Position numbers and translations under genes: made by a program | NCBI RefSeq assembly: GCF_002374835.1 | Contig: NZ_NWVD01000001.1 | Location: 1,116,001-1,180,000 of the forward strand | DNA length: 64,000 bases | Direction: 5' to 3' | Source: Sphingomonas ginsenosidimutans | GTDB lineage: Bacteria; Pseudomonadota; Alphaproteobacteria; Sphingomonadales; Sphingomonadaceae | In this document: piece after piece, positions 17,784 through 25,741 of the stretch | Layout: the number at the start of each line of letters is the position of its first letter | Position numbering within the stretch: position 1 is the stretch's first letter | The notes under the pieces: generated by a model | The model's database searches: none | Told to the model about the DNA's origin: nothing | What the model saw: only the letters and a program-made list of their open reading frames with translations

Positions 17784-19007
17784 ATGGCTGATTTCGACTA
17801 TGTCGCGATCGACACGCGCGGGAACGAGACGCGCGGGCATGTCGCGGCCGCCGACGCGGCGGCGGCGCGGGCGGTGCTGGACCGGCGGCGTCTGTTCGTC
17901 GTCCGGCTGGACCCGGGCAGCGCGCCCGCCGCGAAGGGGCGGCCGCTGTTCGGGCTGGACCTTGGCCGCGCGAAGATGTCGGGCAAGCAGCTGACGCTGT
18001 TCACGCGCCAGCTGGCGACGCTGAACCGCGTATCGCCGCTGGAGGAATCGCTGCGCACGATCACGCGGCAGACCGAGCAGGAGGGGGTGCGCGCGATCGT
18101 CGCCACCGTGCATGCCGGCGTGGTCGAGGGGCGGCGGCTGGCCGATGCGATGGCGCGCGAGCCGAAGAGCTTCCCGCCGCTGTACCGCGCGATGGTGGCG
18201 GCGGGCGAAAGTTCCGGCACGCTGCCGCAGATCATGGAGCGGCTGTCGACGCTGCTGGAACGGCAGGCGGAGATCCGCGGCAAGCTGCTGACCGCGATGG
18301 CCTATCCGTCCGTCCTCGCCACGGTGGCGATGGGTGTGGTGATCGCTCTGATGGCGTTCGTGGTGCCGCAGGTGGTCGAACAGTTCGATACCGTGGGGCA
18401 GGAACTGCCGCTGCTGACGCGGCTGGTGATCGGGCTGTCGGACCTGCTGGTCCATTGGTGGTGGCTGCTGGTGGCGACGATCGTCGCGGCGGGCGTCGGC
18501 GCCTGGGCGGCGCTGCGCCAGCCGCCGGTACGGCTGGCTTTCGACACCTGGCTGTTGCGCGTTCCGCTGCTGGGGCGGTTGCTGCGCGACCTGCACGCCG
18601 CGCGGATGGCACGCACGCTGTCGACGATGGTCGCCAGCCGCCTGCCGTTGCTGGAGGGCCTCAGCCTCACCGCCGGGACGATCCACAACCGCCGCTTGAA
18701 GGCCGCGTCGGACGAGATCACCGAGGCGATCCGCGGCGGCGGCAGCCTGTCGGCGGCGATGCGGCGCACGGGGGTGTTTCCGCCGCTGCTGGTCTATCTG
18801 GCGGCCAGCGGCGAGGCGGCGGGGCGGCTGGACGAGATGCTGGAGCGCGCCGCCGATTATCTGGAGCGCGAATTCGACCGCTTCACCGCCACCGCGCTAT
18901 CGTTGCTGGAACCGCTCATCATCGTGGTGATGGGCGCGATCGTGGCGACGATCGTGCTATCCATCCTGCTTCCCATCCTCCAGCTCAACACGCTGGCGGG
19001 GCAATAG
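17784..19007 (+). CDS. gspF: GspF, type II secretion inner-membrane platform protein
   Basis: Polytopic inner-membrane core of the secretion platform. 407 residues with two repeated T2SSF domains; each has a cytoplasmic helical bundle followed by membrane helices (about 170-195, 220-245 and 375-400). The motif LTLFTRQLATL opens the first domain, and AGESSGTLPQIMERL and ASGEAAGRLDEMLERAADYLE mark the two copies. The ATG at 17784 has GGGGTGGAG upstream, which is part of the repeat element, so the inserted element probably supplies this ribosome site. An open stretch from 17721 is the repeat in frame and not coding. Confidence 0.95.
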   Translation: MADFDYVAIDTRGNETRGHVAAADAAAARAVLDRRRLFVVRLDPGSAPAAKGRPLFGLDLGRAKMSGKQLTLFTRQLATLNRVSPLEESLRTITRQTEQEGVRAIVATVHAGVVEGRRLADAMAREPKSFPPLYRAMVAAGESSGTLPQIMERLSTLLERQAEIRGKLLTAMAYPSVLATVAMGVVIALMAFVVPQVVEQFDTVGQELPLLTRLVIGLSDLLVHWWWLLVATIVAAGVGAWAALRQPPVRLAFDTWLLRVPLLGRLLRDLHAARMARTLSTMVASRLPLLEGLSLTAGTIHNRRLKAASDEITEAIRGGGSLSAAMRRTGVFPPLLVYLAASGEAAGRLDEMLERAADYLEREFDRFTATALSLLEPLIIVVMGAIVATIVLSILLPILQLNTLAGQ

Positions 19008-19029
19008 CGGCCGGACAGTGAGAGAGACC

Positions 19030-19467
19030 ATGCGTACCGAGACGAAGAAGCGGCGTAGGAAGAACGGCTTCACCCTTGTCGAGCTGATGGTGGTGATCGT
19101 CATCATCGGCCTGCTGGCGACGATCGTCGCGCTCAATGTGCTGCCGTCGGGCGATACCGCGCGTATCCAGAAGGCGAAGGCCGACATCGCTACGATCGAA
19201 CAGGGGCTGGAACTCTATCGCCTTCAGATGGGCAGCTATCCGACGACGCAGCAGGGGCTGCCGGCGCTGGTGTCGGCGCCCGCCGGTGCGGATGCCGCGC
19301 GCTATCAGGCGGGCGGGTACGTGAAGAAGCTGCCCAAGGATCCGTGGGGCCGCGACTACCTGTATGCCGCGCCGGGCAAGCACGGGCAGGCGGACGTGTG
19401 GACGCTGGGCGCCGATGGAAAGGACGGCGGCGAGGGGATCGATGCCGATATCGGTTCCTGGCAGTAA
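19030..19467 (+). CDS. gspG: GspG, major pseudopilin
   Basis: Main subunit of the periplasmic pseudopilus. 145 residues: basic leader (RTETKKRRRKNG), cleavage after Gly13 before Phe14, then the FTLVELMVVIVIIGLLATIVA helix with Glu at +5, and the globular domain with LGSYPTTQQGL-type loop (LQMGSYPTTQQGLPAL) and the calcium-site region near the end (TLGADGKDGGEGIDADIGSW). The ATG at 19030 has GAGAGAG upstream; a GTG at 19018 would give a longer leader. The next gene starts 26 bases before its end. Confidence 0.95.
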   Translation: MRTETKKRRRKNGFTLVELMVVIVIIGLLATIVALNVLPSGDTARIQKAKADIATIEQGLELYRLQMGSYPTTQQGLPALVSAPAGADAARYQAGGYVKKLPKDPWGRDYLYAAPGKHGQADVWTLGADGKDGGEGIDADIGSWQ

Positions 19468-19966
19468 GCGGACGCCGGTGCGCGGTAGCGCGCGCGACCC
19501 GCGAGCGCGCGGCTTCGGCCTTCGTTGGCGTTCCGCCGAACGCGGCTTCACGCTGGTCGAGCTGATGGTGGTCATCACCGTCATCGGGCTGGCGTCGGCG
19601 GCGGCGGTGCTGGCGATGCCCGATTCGCGCGGGCGGTTGATGGACGAGGCGGCGCGCTTCGCGGTGCGCACGCGCGCGGCGCATGATGGCGCGATCCTTC
19701 AGGCGCGGCCGGTCAGCCTGTGGGTGACGCCGACCGGCTATGGCTTCGACGAATGGCGCGGCGGGCGCTGGACGCCGATCGAGGACGGTCCGTTGGCGAT
19801 CGAGCGGTGGAACAGCGGCACCGCCGCGGGCTTCGGCGCGCGCGAGCGGGTGATGTTCGACGCGACCGGGCTGGCCGATCGTCCGCTGACCGTGACGCTG
19901 CGCCGCGAGGGCGTGCGCGCCGACGTGGAGATCGCGGCGGACGGAAGCGTCCATGTCGCGGGATGA
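19442..19966 (+). CDS. gspH: GspH, minor pseudopilin
   Basis: Minor pseudopilin near the tip complex. 174 residues from the ATG at 19442, which follows GGCGAGGGG inside gspG; a GTG at 19478 is the alternative. The leader is unusually long (35 residues, Arg-rich) before SAERG|FTLVELMVVITVIGL with Glu at +5. DNA coding for the last part of the leader (19511-19549) closely matches the repeat unit in gspJ. The mature part (RGRLMDEAARFAVRTRAAHDGAILQARPVSL) is typical of GspH. Confidence 0.88.
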   Translation: MPISVPGSKRTPVRGSARDPRARGFGLRWRSAERGFTLVELMVVITVIGLASAAAVLAMPDSRGRLMDEAARFAVRTRAAHDGAILQARPVSLWVTPTGYGFDEWRGGRWTPIEDGPLAIERWNSGTAAGFGARERVMFDATGLADRPLTVTLRREGVRADVEIAADGSVHVAG

Positions 19967-20354
19967 CGCGCCCCGCGCCGGGGCGGCGGGCTTCACGCTG
20001 ATCGAGATCATGGTGGCGCTGACGGTGTTCAGCCTCGCCGCGCTGGCGCTGATCCGGTTGGAGGGGCAGGTGATCCGATCGACCGGTGCGGTCGCCGCGA
20101 CGCTGCTGGCGCAGACCGTCGCGCGCAACGTCGCGATCGAGGCGGTGACCGATGCGCAAGCGCCGGTGCGCGGGCGGACGAGCGGGGTGGAGAGCAACGG
20201 CGGGCGCGACTGGACGTGGACTCGCGAGGTGCAGCCGGTCGGCGACGCCGGGGTGATGCGCATCGACGTGAGCGTGGCGGATCGCGGCGGCGCGGTGCTG
20301 GGGCGGATGACGATGGTGCGGCCGGCGGCGGCGAATGCGGCGGTGGCGCGGTGA
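19953..20354 (+). CDS. gspI: GspI, minor pseudopilin
   Basis: Initiator minor pseudopilin that assembles with GspJ and GspK. 133 residues: short leader (SRDDAPRAGAAG), cleavage before FTLIEIMVALTVFSLAALALI with Glu at +5, then QVIRSTGAVAATLLAQTVARNVAIEA and a short beta domain (GRDWTWTREVQPV). Overlaps gspH by 14 bases, and its TGA stop overlaps the GTG start of gspJ. Confidence 0.92.
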   Translation: MSRDDAPRAGAAGFTLIEIMVALTVFSLAALALIRLEGQVIRSTGAVAATLLAQTVARNVAIEAVTDAQAPVRGRTSGVESNGGRDWTWTREVQPVGDAGVMRIDVSVADRGGAVLGRMTMVRPAAANAAVAR

Positions 20355-21121
20355 GAACGGCGCGCGATGTCCTGCCTGCCCAGTCGGGTGGCTTCCGTTC
20401 TTGTAAGCGTTCCGCCGAACACGGCTTCGGTTCTTTTGGGCGTTCCGCCGAACACGGCTTCGGTTCTTTTGGGCGTTCCGCCGAACACGGCTTCACGCTG
20501 GTCGAGGTGATGATCGCGCTGATGATCTTCGGGATGATCGCGGCGGCGGGGGTGGCGCTGCTGTCGTTCAGCGTAAAGGCGCAGCGGGCGGGCGGGGCCG
20601 CGCTCGACGATGCGGGCGCGCTCAACCGTACCGCGTCGATCCTGACCGCCGATCTGGCGCAGGCGCAGGACCGGCCCACGCGCGATGTGGCGGGGACGCT
20701 GCTGCCGGCGATGACCGGCGGCAGCGGCTTCGACCCCGCGCTGCGGCTGGTGCGTGCCGGATGGAGCAACCCGGACGAGGTCGCGCGCCCGACGTTGCAG
20801 AAGGTGGAATATCGGCTGAATTCGGGCGGACTGGAGCGGATCGCCTATCCCGAGCTGGATGGCGCCGCGCCGCTGCCCGCCGCGCTGCTGCTCGATCGCG
20901 TCAAATGGGTGCGCTGGCGGTTCCGCTATCAGGGCGCGTGGACCGACAGCTGGCAGGGCAACGACCGCGCCGCGCTGCCGCAGGCCGCCGAGATGACGCT
21001 GGAGCGCGAGGGCGGCGCGACCTATCGGATGGTGTTCCTGGTCGGCACCGGCGCGCCGCGCGCCGGAACGCCGGCGCCGCGACCATCCCCCACGCCAGGG
21101 CAGGCCGGTGCGGCGTCGTGA
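20351..21121 (+). CDS. gspJ: GspJ, minor pseudopilin with triplicated cleavage motif
   Basis: Minor pseudopilin, 256 residues from the GTG at 20351 that overlaps the gspI stop (GTGA). The mature helix is FTLVEVMIALMIFGMIAAAGV with Glu at +5; the globular part (LNRTASILTADLAQAQDRPTRD, VKWVRWRFRYQGAW) fits GspJ. The leader is 47 residues long and contains RSAEHGF three times at 11-residue steps, giving Gly-Phe pairs at 25/26, 36/37 and 47/48; only the third is followed by the TLVE helix. A 33-bp DNA tandem repeat causes this. Function is probably kept if the third site is used. Confidence 0.92.
   Translation: MRTARDVLPAQSGGFRSCKRSAEHGFGSFGRSAEHGFGSFGRSAEHGFTLVEVMIALMIFGMIAAAGVALLSFSVKAQRAGGAALDDAGALNRTASILTADLAQAQDRPTRDVAGTLLPAMTGGSGFDPALRLVRAGWSNPDEVARPTLQKVEYRLNSGGLERIAYPELDGAAPLPAALLLDRVKWVRWRFRYQGAWTDSWQGNDRAALPQAAEMTLEREGGATYRMVFLVGTGAPRAGTPAPRPSPTPGQAGAAS
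20407..20494 (+). repeat. 33-bp tandem repeat in the gspJ leader
   Basis: Two identical 33-bp units (20407-20439, 20440-20472) and a third partial unit (20473-20494). A degenerate copy precedes them from about 20390. Each unit encodes RSAEHGFGSFG in frame. A related sequence occurs once in the gspH leader (19511-19549). Confidence 0.9.
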
Positions 21122-22082
21122 GCGCGAGCGGGGCGCGGCCCTGCTGACCGTGCTGCTGCTGGTGGCGGTGATCGCGGTGATGGCCGCGACCGCGCTGGAA
21201 AAGGTGCGGCTGGCGACGCGGCTGGCGGCCAATGCGGTCGCGATCGACCAGGCGCGCGGCTATGCCTATGCCGCGGAGGCGCTCGCGACGACACGCACCA
21301 CTGCGCTGCTGCGCCGTGCGGGCGACCGGGTGGCCTTGGCCGGCGGGTGGAGCGGGCGGCCGTTCGGCCTGTCGATCCCCGGCGGCACCGCCACTGCGCG
21401 GATCACCGACGGGGGCAATTGCTTCAACCTTAACAGCCTGGTGTCGCGCGCGATCGACGGGCGCTGGGTGGCGGACAGTGGGACGGTCGCGCAGTTCGCG
21501 CGGCTGATGCGACTGCTGCGCGTCCCCGGCGGGGACACGATCGCGCCGGCGACCGCCGACTGGATCGACAGTGACGACGTTCCGCTGCCGGGCGGCGCCG
21601 AGGATTCCGGCTATCGTGGCTATCGCACCGCGGGCACGTTGATGGCGGACGTCAGCGAATGGCGCGCGGTGGCGGGGGTGACGCCGCAGGTCTATCGCGC
21701 GGTGCGCCCGTATCTGTGCGCGCTGCCGGTGGCCGAGCGCGCGACGATCAACATCAACACGCTGCTGCCCGAACAGGGTGCGTTGCTGGCGATGCTGTTG
21801 CCCGACACGCTGTCGCCGCAGCAGGCGGGCGCGGTGCTGTCGCGCCGCCCGCCCGATGGCTGGGCCGGCGTCGACCCGCTGTGGAACCAATTGTCGCTGA
21901 CCGGCGGCGGGGGCGTGACGCCCGATCTGTCCGCCAAGCAGCAGACCGCGGTGACGACGCGCTGGTTCGCACTGGCGATCGACGTCGTCAACGGCAGCAG
22001 CGAATTGCACGAACAGGCGCTGATTGACGCGCGGGCCCTTCCCGTCCGGCTCGTCGCGCGGCAATGGGGGGACGCGACATGA
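21108..22082 (+). CDS. gspK: GspK, pseudopilus tip protein
   Basis: Largest minor pseudopilin, caps the tip. 324 residues from GTG 21108 (overlap of 14 bases with gspJ): leader RRRERERG, cleavage before AALLTVLLLVAVIAVMAATAL. As usual for GspK the +5 Glu is absent. The alpha-domain insert contains ITDGGNCFNLNSLV, ATADWIDSDDVPLPGGAEDSGY and ATININTLLPEQGALLAML. Two Cys residues (near 104 and 205) could form a disulfide. Stop overlaps gspL by ATGA. Confidence 0.93.
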   Translation: MRRRERERGAALLTVLLLVAVIAVMAATALEKVRLATRLAANAVAIDQARGYAYAAEALATTRTTALLRRAGDRVALAGGWSGRPFGLSIPGGTATARITDGGNCFNLNSLVSRAIDGRWVADSGTVAQFARLMRLLRVPGGDTIAPATADWIDSDDVPLPGGAEDSGYRGYRTAGTLMADVSEWRAVAGVTPQVYRAVRPYLCALPVAERATININTLLPEQGALLAMLLPDTLSPQQAGAVLSRRPPDGWAGVDPLWNQLSLTGGGGVTPDLSAKQQTAVTTRWFALAIDVVNGSSELHEQALIDARALPVRLVARQWGDAT

Positions 22083-23173
22083 CCGCTGCCACGCTTCTTT
22101 TCCTGCCCCCCGACGAGTCGCTGCCGTGGCGATGGTGGCGCGTGGAAGGCGATGCGATCACCGAGGGGGAGGGCGTGCCTGATGCTCCGGGCGAGGAGGC
22201 CGCCGCCAACGTGATCGCGGTGGCGCCTGCCGATGCGGTGACGCTCCACTGGGCGGCGCTGCCCGCGCGATCGACCGCGCAGGCGGTGGCCGCGGCGCGG
22301 GTGGTGGTAAGCGATGCCACCGCCGAACCGGCGCACGACCTGCACGTCGCGGTCGGCGCCGAGCATGACGGTGACCGCGCGATCGCGGTCGTCGCGCCGT
22401 CGCGGATGCGCGCGTGGCTGGATGCGCTGGCGCAGCGCGGGCTGGACCCGGCGACGGTGGTGCCTGCCCCGCTGCTGCTGCCGATGCCCGAGGACGGCTA
22501 TGTCCGCGCCGACCTGGCGGGGCAAAGCGTGGTGCGCGGGCGGACCAGCGGCTGGGCGGACGAGGCGCGGCTGACCGAACTGGTCACCGCCGGGCAGGAA
22601 CCAGTGACGCTGGATCGCGGCGCGGTGCTGGCGGCGGTGGCCGCAACGCCGGCGCTGAACCTGCGACAGGGGGCGTTCGCGCGGCGGCAGCGGCGCGCGA
22701 TCGACTGGGCATTGGTACGGCGGCTGGCGGTGCTGACCGGCCTGATCCTGTTGGCGACGCTGGCGATCGATGTGGTGCGGATCATGCGCTATTCGCTGGG
22801 CGCCGACGCGGTCGAGGCGCGTACCGCGACGATCGCGCGACAGGGCCTGCCGCGCGGTGCCAACGTCGGCGACGATGGCGCACAGAGCGGGCGCCTGCTC
22901 GCCGACCGGCTGGCGCGACTGCGCGGGCCGGGGCAGGGCTTCACCCGCACCGCCGCGGCGGCGTTCCAGATCGTCCAGTCGGTGCCCGACAGCGAGGTGA
23001 CCGCGATCGATTTCGCCGCCGACGGCACGCTGAAACTGTCGCTGTCGGTGGCGGGCGAGGCGCAGGCCAACAGCGTCAAATCGCAGCTGGAGGGGGCGGG
23101 CTTCACCGTGGAATCGAGCGTGTTCCAGCAGGCCAACGGCCGGTTGACCGGCGACATGACGGTGCGGCCGTGA
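22079..23173 (+). CDS. gspL: GspL, inner-membrane assembly protein
   Basis: Couples the GspE ATPase to the platform. 364 residues: cytoplasmic actin-like domain (TAATLLFLPPDESLPWRWW onward), one membrane helix near 213-236 (RRLAVLTGLILLATLAIDVV) and a periplasmic ferredoxin-like domain near the end (TAIDFAADGTLKLSLSVAGE). The ATG at 22079 overlaps the gspK stop (ATGA), and a G-rich ribosome site lies upstream. Its stop overlaps the gspM GTG. Confidence 0.9.
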   Translation: MTAATLLFLPPDESLPWRWWRVEGDAITEGEGVPDAPGEEAAANVIAVAPADAVTLHWAALPARSTAQAVAAARVVVSDATAEPAHDLHVAVGAEHDGDRAIAVVAPSRMRAWLDALAQRGLDPATVVPAPLLLPMPEDGYVRADLAGQSVVRGRTSGWADEARLTELVTAGQEPVTLDRGAVLAAVAATPALNLRQGAFARRQRRAIDWALVRRLAVLTGLILLATLAIDVVRIMRYSLGADAVEARTATIARQGLPRGANVGDDGAQSGRLLADRLARLRGPGQGFTRTAAAAFQIVQSVPDSEVTAIDFAADGTLKLSLSVAGEAQANSVKSQLEGAGFTVESSVFQQANGRLTGDMTVRP

Positions 23174-23649
23174 GCGCGCTGTCGCAATGGTTCACGGGCC
23201 GCAGCCTGCGCGAGCGGCGGCTGATCCTGGTGATGCTGGCGCTGGCGGCGGTGACGATCATATGGGCCGGGGTGATCCGTCCGGTGCGCGACGGCCTGTC
23301 GTCGTCGCGGGCGCGCTATACCGAGGCGGTGGTGACGCTGGGCGAGGCGCAGGCACGGCTGGCGCAGGTCAAGGCGATCCAGCGCCGCCAGCCGCCGCTG
23401 TCGCTGGGCGGGCCGCTGGCCGATGCGGTACGCACCCGCGCGGATGCCGCGGGGATCGTGCTGGGAAGCGTCGACAATGACGGCGCCGACCGGGTGCGCG
23501 TATCGGTACCGGCCGCACGGGCGGGCGCGCTGATGACGTGGATCGCGCGGCTGGAGAGCGAGGGCATCCTGGTCGATTCGCTCAATGTCGCCGCGGCCGG
23601 GCCGGGGGCGGTGTCGGCGCAACTGGTGCTGACGGCGCGGGGGAACTGA
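23170..23649 (+). CDS. gspM: GspM, inner-membrane platform protein
   Basis: Partner of GspL. 159 residues starting with GTG at 23170, overlapping the gspL stop. Short cytoplasmic N-terminus (SALSQWFTGRSLRERR), one membrane helix (about 18-36), a periplasmic helix (RARYTEAVVTLGEAQARLAQV) and a ferredoxin-like domain (VSVPAARAGALMTWIARLESEGILVDSLNV). Typical length and layout. Confidence 0.92.
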   Translation: MSALSQWFTGRSLRERRLILVMLALAAVTIIWAGVIRPVRDGLSSSRARYTEAVVTLGEAQARLAQVKAIQRRQPPLSLGGPLADAVRTRADAAGIVLGSVDNDGADRVRVSVPAARAGALMTWIARLESEGILVDSLNVAAAGPGAVSAQLVLTARGN

Positions 23650-23653
23650 GGCG

Positions 23654-24373
23654 ATGCGCATCCGGCTGGCGACGCGGCGCCGCACCTTGTTCCTGGCGAT
23701 GTTCGCAGTGGCGATCGTCGTGTTCCTGCCGATGCGGCTGGCGCTCGGTTGGGCGGGGCTGGACGCGCAGGGCTTCACCGCGCGCGAGGTACGCGGCAGC
23801 CTGTGGTCGGGGCGGCTGGTGGAGGCGCGGTTCGGCGACGTCGGGCTGGGCGACATGGACGCGGGCCTGTCGCCCCTGGCGCTGGCGATCGGGCGCGCGC
23901 GGATCGCGCTGGCGACGCGCACGCCCGATCCGGCGCAGCGGCTGGCGGGCGTCGTCGAAATCGCGCGAGGGCGCGCCGCGGTGCTGGGCGCGACCGGCCC
24001 GCTGGTGCCGGGCAATGCCTTCGCGCCGTTGCCGGTGACCGCGCTGAACCTGGACGAGGTGTCGGTGCGGTTCGTCGACGGCGCATGCGAGCAGGCGGAC
24101 GGGCGTGTGCGCGCGGCCCTATCGGGTGCGTTCCTAGGCCAGCCGTTGCCCGGCGCGGTCAGTGGCACCGCGCGCTGCGATGCGGGTGCGCTGTTCCTGC
24201 CGCTGACCAGCGGCGCGGGGGAGGGCGTGGCATTGCGGCTGTGGCCCGACGGGCGCTATCGCGCCGAACTGACGCTAGTGCCCGGCGATCCCGCGATTGC
24301 GGCGCGGCTGGACGGTGCGGGCTTCGTCGCGAACGGCGCGGCGCGGACGCTGGCGGTGGAGGGGCGGTTCTGA
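23654..24373 (+). CDS. gspN: GspN, type II secretion accessory protein
   Basis: Last gene of the operon, 239 residues, 4 bases after gspM. One N-terminal membrane helix (about 11-33), then a periplasmic beta-rich domain with REVRGSLWSGRLVEARFGDVGLGD, the pattern of the GspN/T2SSN family. The exact function in secretion is not settled in the family and many systems lack it. No prepilin peptidase (gspO) follows; tRNA-His comes next. Confidence 0.85.
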   Translation: MRIRLATRRRTLFLAMFAVAIVVFLPMRLALGWAGLDAQGFTAREVRGSLWSGRLVEARFGDVGLGDMDAGLSPLALAIGRARIALATRTPDPAQRLAGVVEIARGRAAVLGATGPLVPGNAFAPLPVTALNLDEVSVRFVDGACEQADGRVRAALSGAFLGQPLPGAVSGTARCDAGALFLPLTSGAGEGVALRLWPDGRYRAELTLVPGDPAIAARLDGAGFVANGAARTLAVEGRF

Positions 24374-24452
24374 CTCCGACCGGGATCGTGCCGGCGCGCC
24401 GCCGAAGCGCTTGACGGGATGCCCCCGTCGCCGCTAGGGGCACGGCCTTCGC

Positions 24453-24530
24453 GGCGATCGTAGCTCAGTTGGTTAGAGCATCGGTTTGTGGTACCGAGGG
24501 TCGCGGGTTCAAGTCCCGTCGATCGCCCCA
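24453..24530 (+). tRNA. tRNA-His (anticodon GTG)
   Basis: Anticodon loop TTGTGGT carries GTG. The acceptor stem GCGATCG pairs with CGATCGC, with an extra encoded G at 24453 (position -1) facing C73, the identity mark of tRNA-His. CCA is encoded (24528-24530). Confidence 0.97.
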
Positions 24531-24560
24531 TTTCCTCTCCCACATCCACGGCAATCGCTT

Positions 24561-24589
24561 TTGACTGGCCAACGGCCGTCAATAATAAT
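24561..24589 (+). promoter_or_regulatory. promoter with overlapping dyad, upstream of the dehydrogenase
   Basis: TTGACT (24561-24566) and AATAAT (24584-24589) are 17 bases apart, a near-consensus sigma70 promoter. A near-palindrome (TTGACtGGCC-AAC-GGCCGTCAA, one unpaired base, 24561-24582) covers the -35 and most of the spacer and could be an operator, possibly for an Lrp-type regulator. The palindrome is seen; the regulator is a guess. Confidence 0.55.
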
Positions 24590-24633
24590 ATTGCGCGGGC
24601 CGGTAATTTTCGGCTGTGCATGATGGAGCGACC

Positions 24634-25683
24634 ATGACCTCCGTGTGGGACTATCCCGATTTCGACGCCCATGAGGGGCTGCATCTGTTCACCGACCCGG
24701 CATCAGGGCTGAAGGCGGTGATCGCGGTCCATTCGACCGCGCTGGGGCCGGCCGCGGGGGGCGTGCGCTTCTGGCACTACGCCGACGATGCCCGCGCGGT
24801 GACCGATGCGCTGCGGCTGTCGCGCGGCATGAGCTACAAGAATGCGATGGCGGGCCTCGAACTGGGCGGCGGCAAGGGCGTGGTGCTGGCGCCGGCGCCG
24901 GGCGCGGTCATCACCAGCGAGCAGCTCGGGGCGTTCGGCCGCGCGGTCGAATCGCTCGGCGGGCGTTACGTCACCGCCGAGGATGTCGGCATGTCGGAGG
25001 CGCGGATGAAGGTGATCGCGCAGCACACGCGCTACGTCTCCGGCTTGCCGGTGGCGCAGGGCGCGGCGGGCGGCGATCCCGGGCCGTATACCGCGCATGG
25101 CGTCTATCTGGGCGTCAAGGCGGCGGCGAAGCGCGGGCTGGGCACCGACGACATGAAGGGCGTGCGCGTCGCGATCCAGGGTACCGGATCGGTCGGCGGC
25201 GGGCTGGCGCGCCTGTTGGCGAAGGACGGCGCGGTGCTGACCATCGCCGATGTCGATCGCGTGCGGGCCGAGGCGCTGGCGGGCGAGATCGGCGCCAACG
25301 TCGCCGCGCCGGAGACGATCCTGTCGACCGACGCCGATATCGTCAGCCCCAATGCGCTGGGCGCGATCCTGACCGAGGCGAGCATCCCGCAGTTGAAGGC
25401 GCGGATCGTCGCGGGCGGCGCGAACAACCAGCTCGCCACGCGCGAGGACGGGCGACGCCTGCACGAAGCGGGCGTGGTCTATGCCCCCGATTATGTCATC
25501 AACGCCGGCGGCATCATCAACGTCGGGCTGGAATATCTGGGCCATGGCGACGAGGCCGAGGTGATGGCGCGGATCGCGACCATCCCCGGACGCCTGCATC
25601 AGGTGTGGGACGAAGCGGCGGCGTCGGGCGATCCGACGGCGGACGTCGCCGACCGGATCGCACGGCGGCTGATCGGGCGATAG
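24634..25683 (+). CDS. Glu/Leu/Phe/Val-type amino-acid dehydrogenase (leucine dehydrogenase-like)
   Basis: NAD-dependent oxidative deaminase, probably acting on branched-chain amino acids. 349 residues, the size of leucine/phenylalanine dehydrogenases. The substrate domain holds Lys69 (MSYKNAMAGLELGGGKG) and catalytic Lys81; the Rossmann domain has IQGTGSVGGGLA and the acidic end of strand two (IADVDR), which suits NAD+. VINAGGIINVGLEY is the conserved hinge region. The ATG at 24634 has GGAG upstream; a GTG at 24616 is less likely. A strong promoter with a dyad lies upstream. Leucine versus phenylalanine preference cannot be read. Confidence 0.9.
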   Translation: MTSVWDYPDFDAHEGLHLFTDPASGLKAVIAVHSTALGPAAGGVRFWHYADDARAVTDALRLSRGMSYKNAMAGLELGGGKGVVLAPAPGAVITSEQLGAFGRAVESLGGRYVTAEDVGMSEARMKVIAQHTRYVSGLPVAQGAAGGDPGPYTAHGVYLGVKAAAKRGLGTDDMKGVRVAIQGTGSVGGGLARLLAKDGAVLTIADVDRVRAEALAGEIGANVAAPETILSTDADIVSPNALGAILTEASIPQLKARIVAGGANNQLATREDGRRLHEAGVVYAPDYVINAGGIINVGLEYLGHGDEAEVMARIATIPGRLHQVWDEAAASGDPTADVADRIARRLIGR

Positions 25684-25741
25684 AACGCACCTGCAACAGA
25701 CGGGGTGACGCGCGCGCCGGCTTGGCTTATCGATCCGGTTC

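Noticed and set aside
20407..20494. 33-bp repeats as a short CRISPR array
   Set aside because: Units are directly adjacent without unique spacers and are in frame in gspJ.
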